Of a DNA stretch of 64,000 bases, positions 27,299-36,772 are shown in pieces. The notes under the pieces were generated by a model. The model made no database searches and was not told where the DNA came from. It saw nothing but the letters and a program-made list of their open reading frames with translations. How positions within the stretch are numbered: position 1 is the stretch's first letter; each line of letters begins with the position of its first letter. This DNA is from Brevundimonas naejangsanensis DSM 23858 (lineage in GTDB: Bacteria; Pseudomonadota; Alphaproteobacteria; Caulobacterales; Caulobacteraceae): the NCBI RefSeq assembly GCF_000421705.1, contig NZ_ATXN01000007.1, positions 62,001-126,000 on the forward strand, written 5' to 3'. Position numbers and translations under genes: made by a program.

Positions 27299-27365
27299 CC
27301 CTACCGCGCTTCGCGCTGCTTGAGGGCTTGATAGCGCCCTACCGCGCTTCGCGCTGCTTGAGGGC
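27299..27365. repeat. Exact 29-base direct duplication of a CTCAAGCAG-family element
   Basis: 27299-27327 and 27337-27365 are identical over 29 bases (ends CCCTACCGCG and GCTTGAGGGC), nine bases apart. Read on the minus strand each is GCCCTCAAGCAGC-stem-GGTAGGG, fitting the family pattern with outer arms CCCT/AGGG. Located 32 bases past the apaG stop. Confidence 0.85.
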
Positions 27366-27396
27366 CGAGTTAGGCGCCCCTGCCGCGCCCCTCGCT

Positions 27397-27804
27397 CTAG
27401 TTCAGCACCCTTCGCGCATCGGGCACGTCGAGACTGAAAGCGGGAATGGCGGCCTCAAACATCCGCCCCTCTGCGTCCTGCATGAAATAGGCGCCGACCA
27501 TAGAGCCGGATGGCGTCGTCAGCGGACAACCCGAAGCATAGGCGTAGCTGTCGCCCGGCTCGATCACCGGCTGTTCGCCGACCACGCCTTGACCGCGCAC
27601 CTCTTCGACCCGGCCCAGCGCGTCGGTGATGGTCCAGCGCCGGGCCACCAGTTGCACCGGGCCGCCGCTCAGATTGACGATCTCGACCTGATAGGCCCAG
27701 ACCCAGCGCCCCTCGGCCGGGTCCGACTGGCCCGCCAGATAGGAGGGGCGGACGCGAACGACGACGCCTTCGGTCTCGGCGGAGTAGGCAGGAGCGGAGT
27801 GCAT
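27397..27804 (-). CDS. apaG: ApaG family protein
   Basis: 135 residues comprising the single ApaG (DUF525) fibronectin-like domain: [66 protein letters not shown] and [14 protein letters not shown]. The fold is known; in enterobacteria apaG affects Co2+/Mg2+ homeostasis, but the biochemical role is unsettled. Encoded alone, divergent from dcd with a 93-base shared promoter region. Confidence 0.93.
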   Translation of the reverse strand: MHSAPAYSAETEGVVVRVRPSYLAGQSDPAEGRWVWAYQVEIVNLSGGPVQLVARRWTITDALGRVEEVRGQGVVGEQPVIEPGDSYAYASGCPLTTPSGSMVGAYFMQDAEGRMFEAAIPAFSLDVPDARRVLN

Positions 27805-27897
27805 GCGCTATATGCAGCCCGCCGTGCGCGGGGTTCAAGCGTCTGTCGTCGCCGACAAGCTACACAGACGGGAAAATCCATGTGAGAACAGGACGGC

Positions 27898-28935
27898 ATG
27901 ACCAGCTTTCAGATTCCCGACCAGCCCGGCATCCTTCCCTTCCAGGGTATTGAGACCCTGATCGCGATCGGCGCCATCGCTGCCGACACCCCCTTCGACG
28001 TCGATCAGGTCCAGCCCGCCAGTCTGGACCTGCGCCTGTCTGACCAGGCCTGGCGAGTGCGCGCTTCCTTCCTGCCCGGCCAGCGCAAGGTCGAGGAACG
28101 CATCGCCGATGTCGCCATGCACGCCATCGACCTGCCCGACAGCGGTTATGTGATGGAGAAGGGCTGCGTCTACATCGCCCGCCTGCAGGAGCGTCTGCAC
28201 CTGCCGCGCGGCCTGAACGCCCGCGCCAATCCCAAGAGCTCGACCGGACGCGTCGATGTCTTCGTGCGCCTGCTGACCGATCAGGGCGGCAGCTTCGACG
28301 ACGTGGACGAGGGCTATGACGGCCCCCTCTATCTCGAGATCGCCCCTCAGACATTCTCCATCCTGGTCAAGCCGGGCACCCGCCTGAACCAATTGCGCCT
28401 CAAGGCAGGCGAGCCGCCCAAGCTGGAGACCCGCAGCGTCGGCGTCGACCTGCGCGCGGGCGACAACGGCGTCGTCGGCTATCGCGGCCGCCGCCACGCG
28501 GGCGTCGTCAACATGGACCACATCGACGGCCACGACCCGCGCGACTTCTGGGAGCCTCTGACCCTGCGCCGGGGCGAGCTGCTGCTGGATCCGGGCGAGT
28601 TCTACATCCTGGCCTCGTCGGACGATGTGGAGATCCCCGTCGATCAGGCCGCCGAGATGACCCCGATCGACCCCTCGGTCGGCGAGTTCCGCGTCCACTA
28701 CGCCGGCTTCTTCGACCCCGGCTTCGGCACGGACGAGGCGCATGGCGCGGGCTCAAAGGGCGTGCTGGAGGTCCGCACCCACGACACCCCCTTCCTGCTG
28801 GAACACGGCCAGATCGTCGCCCGACTGGTCTATGAGCCGCTGACGGAACGCCCGTCGCGCCTCTATGGCGAAGGCGGCAGCCACTACCAGAGCCAGGGGC
28901 TCAAGCTGTCGAAACACTTCCGCCCCTGGGGGTGA
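27898..28935 (+). CDS. dcd: 2'-deoxycytidine 5'-triphosphate deaminase (long form)
   Basis: 345 residues, the double-length alphaproteobacterial form with two dUTPase-like halves instead of the about 190-residue enterobacterial Dcd. Deaminates dCTP to dUTP for thymidylate synthesis. Seen: VQPASLDLRLSDQAWRV at the front, ANPKSSTGRVDVFVRL (the substrate-binding motif) near 112-127, and in the second half LLLDPGEFYILASSD and RVHYAGFFDPGFG. Start ATG 27898. Ends with a strong terminator, separate from the convergent MFS gene. Confidence 0.93.
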   Translation: MTSFQIPDQPGILPFQGIETLIAIGAIAADTPFDVDQVQPASLDLRLSDQAWRVRASFLPGQRKVEERIADVAMHAIDLPDSGYVMEKGCVYIARLQERLHLPRGLNARANPKSSTGRVDVFVRLLTDQGGSFDDVDEGYDGPLYLEIAPQTFSILVKPGTRLNQLRLKAGEPPKLETRSVGVDLRAGDNGVVGYRGRRHAGVVNMDHIDGHDPRDFWEPLTLRRGELLLDPGEFYILASSDDVEIPVDQAAEMTPIDPSVGEFRVHYAGFFDPGFGTDEAHGAGSKGVLEVRTHDTPFLLEHGQIVARLVYEPLTERPSRLYGEGGSHYQSQGLKLSKHFRPWG

Positions 28936-28950
28936 CCGCCAGAGACATGG

Positions 28951-28984
28951 AGGCCCCGAGATCAGAGGATCACGGGGCCTTTTT
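28951..28984 (+). terminator. Rho-independent terminator of dcd
   Basis: AGGCCCCG (28951-28958) pairs with CGGGGCCT (28973-28980), 14-base loop, then a T run. No T run on the other strand. Confidence 0.85.
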
Positions 28985-28993
28985 CTTGCGGTT

Positions 28994-30313
28994 CTAGGTC
29001 AGCTTGTTCGCCTTCCTCAGATCAGGAAAGACCTTGGCCCAGACACCCGTCGCGGCCAGCGCCCCGAAACCACCGAACACCGCCGCGCCGATCGGTCCGA
29101 GCAGGCGCACCATGACGCCAGAATAGGCCTCGCCCAGTTCATTGGACGCGCCGATGAACAGCATGGACACCGACGACACCCGCCCGCGCATGTGATCGGG
29201 CGTGGCCAGCTGGATCAGGGTCTGGCGGATGTTGACGCTGATCATGTCAGCCGCCCCGCCCAGGAACAGCACAGCCCCTGACAGCCAGACGCTCTTGGAC
29301 AGGCCGAAGATCAGGGTGCAGACGCCGAACACGGCCACCGCCCCGAACATCCAGCGCCCGCCGTGTCGCACGATGGGGAAGCGGCTGAGATATAAGGCCA
29401 TGATCAGCGCCCCCACCCCGAACGAGGCCCGCAGCAGGCCGAAACCGATGGCCCCGACATGCAGGATGTCGCGCGCGAAGATCGGCGTCAGCAGCGCCAC
29501 CCCGGCCAGCAGGACGACGACCAGATCCAGCGAAATGGCGCCCAGCACGATCTTGGTCTTCCACACATAGGCCAAGCCTTCGCGGACCTGCTGCACCGGG
29601 CCCAGCTTGGACGGATCGACCTGAGGCTTGCCCTTGGTGCGGATCAAGATGAAGCAGGCGATTGCTGCCAGAAACAGCGCCATCGCCGAGGCGTAGGCCA
29701 GCGGCACGTTCACGCCGACGATGACCCCGCCCAGCGCTGGCCCCGCAATGGCGCCGGTCTGGAACGCGATGGACTGGGCGGCGATAGCGGGCGGCAGGGC
29801 CTTGCGACCCACCACCATCGGCAGGAAGGCCTGGCTGGCCGGAGCAAGGAAAGCGCGCGCCGCGCCGAAGACGGCGGCGACCGCCAACAGGCCCCACAGA
29901 GGCGGCGATCCGTGCAGCGCCATCATCAGGAAGGCACCCGCGCACATCCCCTCGACGATGATCGACAGGGTGACGGTATGCTTGCGGTCGCGCCGGTCGG
30001 CCATCGCCCCGGCCGGCAGGGTGAAGGCCAGCAGCGGCAGGAACTGGCACAGGCCCACCAGCCCCAGATAGAGGCTGGCCTCCTCGATCGGATGGTCGCG
30101 CCGGGCGATCTCATAGACCTGCCACAGCAGGGCCGAGGACTGGATCTGAATGCCCAGGACCGCCACCATCCGCCCCAGCCACAACAGACGAAAGTCGCGA
30201 ATGCCCCACGGACTGGACGGCCCGTCGTCATGAGAGGAACCGGGCGGGGGTCCAGGCGGCAGAGGCGGCTGAGGCGGAACCGTCGGGGCGGTGTCGATGC
30301 TTTCGGTCGTCAC
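28994..30313 (-). CDS. MFS exporter of the EntS-like (MFS_3) group
   Basis: 439 residues: a proline-rich cytoplasmic tail (PPQPPLPPGPPPG, about 12-25) then 12 membrane helices. The helix 2-3 loop ADRRDRKHTV matches the MFS A motif. The overall layout (FRLLWLGRMVAVLGIQIQSSALLWQVYE at the start) is that of enterobactin-exporter and macrolide-efflux-like proteins. Substrate unknown. Start is GTG 30313 with a weak ribosome site; divergent from dapE. Confidence 0.85.
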   Translation of the reverse strand: MTTESIDTAPTVPPQPPLPPGPPPGSSHDDGPSSPWGIRDFRLLWLGRMVAVLGIQIQSSALLWQVYEIARRDHPIEEASLYLGLVGLCQFLPLLAFTLPAGAMADRRDRKHTVTLSIIVEGMCAGAFLMMALHGSPPLWGLLAVAAVFGAARAFLAPASQAFLPMVVGRKALPPAIAAQSIAFQTGAIAGPALGGVIVGVNVPLAYASAMALFLAAIACFILIRTKGKPQVDPSKLGPVQQVREGLAYVWKTKIVLGAISLDLVVVLLAGVALLTPIFARDILHVGAIGFGLLRASFGVGALIMALYLSRFPIVRHGGRWMFGAVAVFGVCTLIFGLSKSVWLSGAVLFLGGAADMISVNIRQTLIQLATPDHMRGRVSSVSMLFIGASNELGEAYSGVMVRLLGPIGAAVFGGFGALAATGVWAKVFPDLRKANKLT

Positions 30314-30399
30314 GGTCGTGGGGCGTCTTCAAACAAGGGAGCGCTGTCGCGGCCGTCGGGCCTTCTCGCGGGTGCGCGATATGCCTAAAGCATAGCGGC

Positions 30400-31593
30400 A
30401 TGAGCGCCGCATCACATTCCGTCATTGATCCTGTCGACCTGACCCGCGACCTGATCCGCATCCCCTCCGTCACCCCCGCCGACGAAGGGGCGATGGACGT
30501 GCTGGAGCGCGCCCTGACCGGCCTGGGCTTCGCCTGCCGCCGCATGGTGTTCGAGGGGCCGACCGGCGTGGGCCATGACGCCCGGATCGAGAACCTCTAC
30601 GCCCGGCGCGGGACGGCCTCGCCCAACCTCTGTTTCGCGGGTCACACCGACGTGGTGCCGATCGGCGACCTGAAGGCCTGGAGCGCCGGTCCGTTCGAGG
30701 GCGAGACCCGCGACGGCGTCCTCTATGGGCGAGGCGCCGTGGACATGAAGGGCGGCATCGCCGCCTGGGTCGCCGCCGTCTCGCGCGTGCTGGCGGAAGG
30801 CGAGGTCGAAGGCTCCCTGTCCTTCCTGATCACCGGCGACGAGGAAGGCCCGGCCCTGCACGGCACCAAACGGGTGGTCCAGACCCTGGCCGCCGAGGGC
30901 GAGGTCATCGACGCCTGCGTGGTCGGAGAACCCTCCTCGGCCCACCATCTGGGCGACATGATCAAGGTCGGACGGCGCGGCTCGCTGAACACCTGGATCA
31001 CCGTCCACGGCAAACAGGGCCACGTCGCCTATCCCGATCGCGCCGCCAATCCGGCCCCGGTCATCGCTCGCCTGCTGGCCCGGCTGGACGCCCATGTGCT
31101 GGACGATGGCTACCCCGAGTTCCCGCCGTCGAATCTCGAAGTCACCACCATCGACGTGGGCAATCCAGCGACCAACATCATCCCGGCCGAGGCCAGGGCG
31201 CGGCTGAACATCCGCTTCAACCCGACCCACACCGGCGACGGCCTGATCGACTGGCTGAACCGCGAGGCGGGCATGCTTCAGGCCGAAACGGGTCTGCGGA
31301 TCGAGCTGGAGCACATGTGCTCGGGCGAGGCCTTCCTGACCGAACCCGGCGTCTTCATCAGCGCCGTGCAGGACGCGGTCGAGGCTGTTTTGGGCCGCCG
31401 CCCCGAAGCCTCGACCACCGGCGGCACCTCGGACGCCCGCTTCATCCGCGCCCTGTGCCCGGTGCTGGAGCTGGGCCTGGTCGGCCAGACCATGCACCAG
31501 GTCGACGAGCGCGTGCCCGAGGCCGAACTGCGCGCCCTGACCGACGCCTATGAGCGCGTCATCATCACGGTGCTGGAACGACTGGCCGCCTGA
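30400..31593 (+). CDS. dapE: Succinyl-diaminopimelate desuccinylase
   Basis: Zinc-dependent M20 enzyme of the lysine/meso-DAP pathway, removing succinate from N-succinyl-LL-DAP; the product is needed for peptidoglycan. 397 residues. Metal motifs: CFAGHTDVVPIGD, GRGAVDMKGGIAA, ITGDEEGPALHGT, VVGEPSS, and a late HQVDERVPE. The dimerisation domain is inserted at about 185-300. The family's TGGTSDARFI signature is present. Stands alone between divergent and convergent neighbours. Confidence 0.95.
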   Translation: MSAASHSVIDPVDLTRDLIRIPSVTPADEGAMDVLERALTGLGFACRRMVFEGPTGVGHDARIENLYARRGTASPNLCFAGHTDVVPIGDLKAWSAGPFEGETRDGVLYGRGAVDMKGGIAAWVAAVSRVLAEGEVEGSLSFLITGDEEGPALHGTKRVVQTLAAEGEVIDACVVGEPSSAHHLGDMIKVGRRGSLNTWITVHGKQGHVAYPDRAANPAPVIARLLARLDAHVLDDGYPEFPPSNLEVTTIDVGNPATNIIPAEARARLNIRFNPTHTGDGLIDWLNREAGMLQAETGLRIELEHMCSGEAFLTEPGVFISAVQDAVEAVLGRRPEASTTGGTSDARFIRALCPVLELGLVGQTMHQVDERVPEAELRALTDAYERVIITVLERLAA

Positions 31594-31599
31594 TCAGGC

Positions 31600-32058
31600 T
31601 CAGCGGCAGGCGTCGACCCATTGCGCGCCTGTCAGCTCGGCCATGCGTTCAGGGCTGATGCGGACGGCCGAGTGGATGGCCCCGGCCGCCGGGATCACCA
31701 CGTCCCAGGCCTTCAACGACGCATCGCAATAGACCGGCAGGGGCGTCGCCAGACCGAAGGGGCAGACCCCGCCGACCGGATGGCCGGTCACGCCCTCGAC
31801 CTCGGCCAGGTCCAGCATCCTGACCTTGCCGCCGAAGGCCGCCTTGGCCTTGGCGTTGTCCAGCCGGGCGTCGCCCGTCGTCACCAACAGCACGATGCGG
31901 TCGCCCGCACGCAACGACAGCGTCTTGGCGATCTGTCCCGGCTCGACGCCATGAGCGGCCGCCGCCTCGGCCACGGTGGCGGTGCTGACCTCCAGCTCGA
32001 TAATGGCGATGTCCGGCGCCGTTTCCGCAAAGAAGGCGCGGACGCTGTCCAGGCTCAC
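31600..32058 (-). CDS. YbaK/EbsC-type aminoacyl-tRNA deacylase domain protein
   Basis: 152 residues of the YbaK/ProX editing fold: VAEAAAAHGVEPGQIAKTLSLRAG, VTTGDARLDNAKAK, GHPVGGVCPFGLATPLPVYCD and AGAIHSAVRISPERM. Such stand-alone proteins hydrolyse mischarged tRNA (for example Cys- or Ala-tRNAPro); which one is not decided here. The start overlaps the stop of the 71-residue gene upstream by four bases (ATGA), so it is translationally coupled as the third gene of an operon after RidA. Confidence 0.87.
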   Translation of the reverse strand: MSLDSVRAFFAETAPDIAIIELEVSTATVAEAAAAHGVEPGQIAKTLSLRAGDRIVLLVTTGDARLDNAKAKAAFGGKVRMLDLAEVEGVTGHPVGGVCPFGLATPLPVYCDASLKAWDVVIPAAGAIHSAVRISPERMAELTGAQWVDACR

Positions 32059-32270
32059 GCCTCGCCTGCCGCTTCCAGCCGGGCGATGCGGCGGTCCATG
32101 TCGGCGACCTGATCTTTGAGGCGCTGCGCCTCGGACGCCATGTCGACCGGCGTGCCGTCCTCATAGGTCAGCTGCGCCCCCTTCTCGATCAGATCGAGGC
32201 GGTACAGGGCGGTTACTCGGGTCGCTTTGAACCGTTCCAACTCGCTCTCGTTCGAGATGACGCGCGCCAT
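32055..32270 (-). CDS. Small coiled-coil protein in the RidA-YbaK operon
   Basis: 71 residues from MARVISNESELERFKATRV. The first half reads like a short alpha/beta module (VTALYRLDLIEKGAQLTYEDGT) and the second half is a heptad-rich helix (SEAQRLKDQVADMDRRIARLEAA). Stop overlaps the YbaK start, and its start is one base from the RidA stop, so it is certainly a real coupled gene. No family recognised; function unknown. Confidence 0.75.
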   Translation of the reverse strand: MARVISNESELERFKATRVTALYRLDLIEKGAQLTYEDGTPVDMASEAQRLKDQVADMDRRIARLEAAGEA

Positions 32271-32271
32271 G

Positions 32272-32613
32272 TCAGCGCGCCGCCACGACGACGACCTCGA
32301 CCCGATAGTCGGGCGTGGCCAGCTTCGCCTCGCAGGTGGCGCGGGCGGGCAGATTGGCCGCATCGACCCAGGCGTCCCACACGCTGTTCATCGCCGCGAA
32401 GTCGGCGATGTCGGCCAGCCAGACCTGGGCCGACAGGATCTTGGACTTGTCGCTGCCGCACTCGGCCAGAAGGGCGTCGACCTCCGCCAGGGCGGTGCGC
32501 GTCTGGGCGACGACGTCCTCGCCCGGCTCGCCGACCTGACCGGCCAGATAGATGGTGTCGCCGTGGATCACGGCCTGGCTCATGCGACGTTCGGGCTGGA
32601 TGCGGGCGATCAT
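32272..32613 (-). CDS. RidA family (YjgF/YER057c) enamine/imine deaminase-like protein
   Basis: 113 residues. Conserved features: AVIHGDTIYLAGQVG near the start, QTRTALAEVDALLAECGSDKSKILSAQVWL in the middle and ATCEAKLATPDYRVEVVVVAA at the end. The final segment carries Glu at the place of the usual signature, and the expected substrate-binding Arg appears replaced by Thr-Cys in RATCEAKL (A-R precedes it), so exact catalytic status is uncertain. First gene of the three-gene operon with the small protein and YbaK; both partners quality-control amino-acid by-products (inference). Confidence 0.83.
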   Translation of the reverse strand: MIARIQPERRMSQAVIHGDTIYLAGQVGEPGEDVVAQTRTALAEVDALLAECGSDKSKILSAQVWLADIADFAAMNSVWDAWVDAANLPARATCEAKLATPDYRVEVVVVAAR

Positions 32614-32742
32614 GACGGCTCCTTGCTTCGCCCTCGGCCTTAACGCGACGGCGGCGCCGCTCCAAGGACAAACGCCGCTTCGACTGAAAGCTCAGGCCCG
32701 CACCATCTTCCTAAACCGAAAAAGCCATGTCACAGGGAGCGC

Positions 32743-33177
32743 ATGGAAACGATCCGCATCGAACACCGCATCGGCGTGCGCGCCACGGCTGAACGCCTCT
32801 GGGACGTGCTGACGGACTTCTCCGGCTGGGAGCGCTGGAATCCCCATGAGGTCGAGGTTCAGGGCGCCCTGGGCTATGGCGCGCCGATCAGCCTGACCGA
32901 GCGGCTGCCGGATCTGGGCGAACGCCAGGTGCAGGCGCATCTGGGCGAGTGGGAGCCGAACGCCCAGCTGGTCTGGGTCGAGCGCCGCGCCTTTCTGTTC
33001 CGCACCCTGCGCTACTATGAGATCGAGGAGTTGGATCGCGGCGCCTGCATCGTCTCGCACGGCATGGTCTTCACCGGGCTGCGGGCCGAACTGTTCCACG
33101 ACAAGCATCGCGGCCGCATCCGTCCGGCCTATGAGGCCATCAGCGAGAAGCTGAAACAGGTCGCCGAACAGGGCTGA
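32743..33177 (+). CDS. SRPBCC (START-like) fold protein
   Basis: 144 residues of the polyketide-cyclase/dehydrase-like family: IEHRIGVRATAERLWDVLTDFSGWERWNPHEVEV is the typical first strand-helix unit, and HGMVFTGLRAELFHDKHRGRIRPAYEAISEKLK the long C-terminal helix that closes the hydrophobic cavity. Ligand and role are unknown. Plus-strand single gene, converging on tadC with 19 bases between stops. Confidence 0.8.
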   Translation: METIRIEHRIGVRATAERLWDVLTDFSGWERWNPHEVEVQGALGYGAPISLTERLPDLGERQVQAHLGEWEPNAQLVWVERRAFLFRTLRYYEIEELDRGACIVSHGMVFTGLRAELFHDKHRGRIRPAYEAISEKLKQVAEQG

Positions 33178-33196
33178 CGTCTCCCCCTGTCAGCCG

Positions 33197-34189
33197 TCAG
33201 CCGCCCTTGATCGTATCGGTGATGTTGATGATCGCCGGTCCCAGGATGACGACGAACAGAACCGGCAGGAAGAACAGGATCATCGGCACGGTCAGCTTGG
33301 CCGGAAGCGCGGCCGCCTTCTTCTCGGCGGCGGCCAGACGCAGGTCGCGGTTTTCCTTGGCCATCACCCGCAGGGCGCTGCCCAGAGGCGTGCCGTAGGT
33401 CTCGGCCTGGGTCATGGCTGTCGCCACGGCGCGGATGCCCGGATGCTGCGTCCGCTTGGCCATGCCTTCATAGGCCAGGCGCCGTTCCGGCAGATAGCTC
33501 AGCTCGGCGGACAGAAGGGAAAGCTCTTCGGCCAGTTCGATCGACTGGCCGCCGACCTCCTGACTGACCTTCTGGATCGCCGCCTCGATGGACATGCCGG
33601 ATTCGACGCAGATCAGCAGCAGGTCCAGCGAGTCGGGAAAGGCCGCGACGATCGACTGACGCCGCTTGTCGATCAGGTTCTTCAGATAGACGTTCGGCGC
33701 ATAGAAGCCGACGCCCGCCGCCAGGATCACGAAGGAAAACAGGGTGAAGCCCGGCAGGTCCGGCTTGATCACCACAAACAGATAGAAGGCTGTCAACGCC
33801 ATCAGGATGAACGGCAGGGCGAAGCGGAAGAAGTAGAAGGTGTTCACCGGCCCCGGCCCGCGAAAGCCGGCCTGGGTCATGTTTTCGGCGACCTTGGGGT
33901 CTTCCAGCAGCTTGACCAGATTCAGCCGCGCCACCACCCGGCTGCGGAAACTGTCGTCGGTGCGGCGCAGCCCGCCGCCCGTCTCGCCCCCGCCGCCCCG
34001 CAGGGCCTGACGCGAGCGACGGCGCAGCTCCTCGCGGCGTTCGGCCACCGCCTTCATTCGCTTGTCCAGCCGAGGGCCGCCGCCGACGAAGGACGACAGC
34101 AGGGTCAGGACGCTGGCGAAGACGGCCACGCCTACGCCGATGCTCAGCAGGTTCTGCGGATCGGTGATGAAGCGCATGAAGGCGTTCAC
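33197..34189 (-). CDS. tadC: Tad pilus inner-membrane platform protein TadC (CpaH)
   Basis: 330 residues, type II secretion GspF-domain protein. N-terminal membrane helix (about 15-37), a basic cytoplasmic stretch, two central helices (about 120-165), the GspF domain with FPDSLDLLLICVESGMSIEAAIQKVSQEV, and a C-terminal helix FFLPVLFVVILGPAII. With TadB it forms the platform that couples the TadA ATPase to Flp pilin assembly. Last gene of the pilus operon. Confidence 0.92.
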   Translation of the reverse strand: MNAFMRFITDPQNLLSIGVGVAVFASVLTLLSSFVGGGPRLDKRMKAVAERREELRRRSRQALRGGGGETGGGLRRTDDSFRSRVVARLNLVKLLEDPKVAENMTQAGFRGPGPVNTFYFFRFALPFILMALTAFYLFVVIKPDLPGFTLFSFVILAAGVGFYAPNVYLKNLIDKRRQSIVAAFPDSLDLLLICVESGMSIEAAIQKVSQEVGGQSIELAEELSLLSAELSYLPERRLAYEGMAKRTQHPGIRAVATAMTQAETYGTPLGSALRVMAKENRDLRLAAAEKKAAALPAKLTVPMILFFLPVLFVVILGPAIINITDTIKGG

Positions 34190-34205
34190 GGTCCTGGCCC
34201 CTTCC

Positions 34206-35189
34206 TCAGAACTTGAAGTTGATCATGCGCTTCATCACGAAGACGCCGGTCGCCATCCACAGGACGGCGCCCAGCAGCATCACGTGGCCGCGCACGTCGG
34301 TGAACAGCAGCATCATGTAGCTGGGGCTGGTCAGGGTCACCATGATCATGACCGCCGGCGGCAGGGAGCCGATGATGGCCGCCGAAGCCACGGCTTCGGA
34401 CGACATGGCCTTGATCTTCTCGCCCATCATCCGCCGGGCGCGCAGCACAGAGGTCAGGTTGCTCAGGGCCTCAGCCAGGTTGCCGCCCGACTTCTGCTGG
34501 ATGGCGATGACGATGGCGAAGAACTTCAGCTCCGGCGTCGGCATCCGCGTGTACATCTTGTCCAGGGCGTCGGCGAGCGTCAGCCCCACGCCCATCCCCT
34601 CGACCAGAAGGCGGAACTCGCCCGCCAGAGGCTCAGGGCTTTCGCGGGCAATGACCTTGAAGCAGTCATGGACGGGCAGGCCGGTCTTGATGCCGCGCAC
34701 CAGCACGTCGACCGCATCGGGAAAGGCCAGGGCGAATTTCTTCATCCGCGCCTTGGCCTTCATGTTCACGACCCAGCGCGGCAGGCCCAGCCCCATGGCG
34801 ATCCCGACGCCCAGCACGATCAGGATGTTGCCGCCCAGGACAAAGGCCAGAAGGGCGCCGATCAGCCCCATCGCCACGCTGATGATGACGAAGGTCCGCA
34901 GCGACAGTTCAAGCCCCGCCTGTTTCAGCTTGGCGCTGGTGGTCATGCGCGCCTTGCGCTCGCGGCGGTCGACCTCGCGCAACTGGACCATGATCTGCTT
35001 GCGTCGGGCCTCGGGCGTATTGGCCGCCGCCGCCCGCTTGGCCGCCGCCACCGACTCGGTGCGGCTGGTCGCCAGAACCTTGGCGCGCTTGACCGCCTGA
35101 CCCGAGGAATCGTCGCCGCCCACCAGCACCCAGCCGACGCCGCCGATGGTGATGAAGGCCAGAACCGCCGCAAGCACAGGAAGCAGCAT
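34206..35189 (-). CDS. tadB: Tad pilus inner-membrane platform protein TadB (CpaG)
   Basis: 327 residues, GspF-domain protein. One N-terminal helix (MLLPVLAAVLAFITIGGVGWVLV), a basic region, two helices (about 100-145), then FPDAVDVLVRGIKTGLPVHDCFKVI and RMPTPELKFFAIVIAIQQKSGGNLAEALSNL, characteristic of TadB, and two final helices. Five bases separate it from tadA and 16 from tadC. Confidence 0.93.
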   Translation of the reverse strand: MLLPVLAAVLAFITIGGVGWVLVGGDDSSGQAVKRAKVLATSRTESVAAAKRAAAANTPEARRKQIMVQLREVDRRERKARMTTSAKLKQAGLELSLRTFVIISVAMGLIGALLAFVLGGNILIVLGVGIAMGLGLPRWVVNMKAKARMKKFALAFPDAVDVLVRGIKTGLPVHDCFKVIARESPEPLAGEFRLLVEGMGVGLTLADALDKMYTRMPTPELKFFAIVIAIQQKSGGNLAEALSNLTSVLRARRMMGEKIKAMSSEAVASAAIIGSLPPAVMIMVTLTSPSYMMLLFTDVRGHVMLLGAVLWMATGVFVMKRMINFKF

Positions 35190-35194
35190 CCGCC

Positions 35195-36772
35195 CTACTC
35201 CGCCGCGTCCAGGGCCTCGGCCAGCTCGCGCTCCAGACCGTAATAGCGGGCGCGATCCCAGAAGCGCGGGCGGGCGATGCCGGTCGAGCGGTGGCGCCCG
35301 GTGATCTTGCCGTGCGCGTCCTCGCCGGTGATGTCGTAGACGAACAGGTCCTGGGTGACGATCACGTCGCCCTCCAGCCCCACCACCTCGGTGATGTGGG
35401 TGATCCGGCGACTGCCGTCGCGAAGGCGCGCGGCCTGAACGATGACGTCGATCGAGCCGACGATCATCTCGCGGATGGTCTTGGACGGCAGGCCGTAGCC
35501 GCCCATGGTGATCATGGATTCCAGACGGCTGATCGCCTCGCGCGGGCTGTTGGCGTGCAGCGTGCCCATCGAGCCGTCGTGGCCCGTGTTCATGGCCTGC
35601 AGCAGGTCGAAGGCCTCAGGACCCCGCACCTCGCCGACGATGATGCGTTCGGGGCGCATCCGCAGGCAGTTCTTCACCAGGTCGCGCATGGTGATCTGAC
35701 CCTGCCCTTCCAGATTCGGCGGGCGGGTCTCCAGGCGCACGACGTGCGGCTGCTGCAGTTGCAGCTCGGCGGCGTCTTCGCAGGTGATGACGCGCTCGGT
35801 CGGGTCGATGAAAGCCGTCAGGGTGTTCAGCAGCGTCGTCTTGCCCGAGCCGGTGCCCCCCGAAATGACCAAGTTGCATCGCGCCGCGCCGATAACGCCG
35901 AGAACGCGCGCGCCCTCGGGGCTGATGGAGGCGTACTCCACCAGATTGCGCATCGTCAGCTTGTCCTTCTTGAACTTCCGGATCGTCAGCGTTGGGCCGT
36001 CGATGGCCAGCGGCGGGGCGATGACGTTGACGCGGCTGCCGTCGGGCAGACGGGCGTCGCAGATCGGCGAGCTTTCATCGACGCGACGGCCGACCTGCGA
36101 CACGATCCGCTGACAGATGTTCATAAGCTGGATGTTGTCGCGGAAGCGAACGTTGGTCAGCTGCACCTTGCCGCCGACCTCGATGAAGACGCGTCCTGCG
36201 CCATTGACCATGATGTCGGCGATGTCGTCGCGCGCCAGAAGGGGCTCCAGCGGCCCATAACCCAACACATCGTTCAGGATGTCCTGAACCAGGTGCTCCT
36301 GCTCGGCGACCGACATGGAGACGTTCTTGATCGCCACCAGCTCGGCGACGATGTCGCGGATTTCCTCGGACGCCGCCTTCTGATCCAGCTGCGCCAGCTG
36401 GGCCAGGTCGATGGTGTTCATCAGGGCGTTGAAGATGGTCGTCTTCGTCGCGTGATAATAATCGCTCTGCTCGCGCACGATCTCGGCGACGGCCTGAGCG
36501 TTCTTGAGCTGAGCCAGGCCGGCGGTGGCGCGCGGCCCGGCGCCGCCCGCCGCCGGACGCGCCGACTGATCCGACTGTCCCAGCGCGTGCTCGAACGGAT
36601 CGGGACGCCTGGGCGTCGTCGGCGTCAGAGGGTCCAGTTCCTCAGGCGAAAAGCCGTCGACAGGATCCAGCGCCGGACGCCGGGACGCAGCCTCGGCCAG
36701 ACTGGGGTCCGGCGCCACCGTCGGACGCGGGGCCGCCTGAACCGCCGCCGGGGCTGACCGCTTGCCGAACAC
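35195..36772 (-). CDS. cpaF: Tad pilus assembly ATPase TadA (CpaF)
   Basis: 525 residues. A disordered acidic/proline-rich N-terminus (to about 90) precedes the three-helix bundle and the VirB11-like ATPase core: Walker [10 protein letters not shown] at about 300-308, Asp box region [15 protein letters not shown], Walker [20 protein letters not shown] and the [13 protein letters not shown]is box. Powers both extension and retraction of Flp pili. Starts at GTG 36772 directly after the cpaE stop, so coupled. Confidence 0.95.
   Translation of the reverse strand: MFGKRSAPAAVQAAPRPTVAPDPSLAEAASRRPALDPVDGFSPEELDPLTPTTPRRPDPFEHALGQSDQSARPAAGGAGPRATAGLAQLKNAQAVAEIVREQSDYYHATKTTIFNALMNTIDLAQLAQLDQKAASEEIRDIVAELVAIKNVSMSVAEQEHLVQDILNDVLGYGPLEPLLARDDIADIMVNGAGRVFIEVGGKVQLTNVRFRDNIQLMNICQRIVSQVGRRVDESSPICDARLPDGSRVNVIAPPLAIDGPTLTIRKFKKDKLTMRNLVEYASISPEGARVLGVIGAARCNLVISGGTGSGKTTLLNTLTAFIDPTERVITCEDAAELQLQQPHVVRLETRPPNLEGQGQITMRDLVKNCLRMRPERIIVGEVRGPEAFDLLQAMNTGHDGSMGTLHANSPREAISRLESMITMGGYGLPSKTIREMIVGSIDVIVQAARLRDGSRRITHITEVVGLEGDVIVTQDLFVYDITGEDAHGKITGRHRSTGIARPRFWDRARYYGLERELAEALDAAE

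Noticed and set aside
27009..27365. Possible CRISPR array after gcrA
   Set aside because: Units are palindromic, unequal in length and spacing, vary in sequence and recur singly elsewhere; no cas genes.
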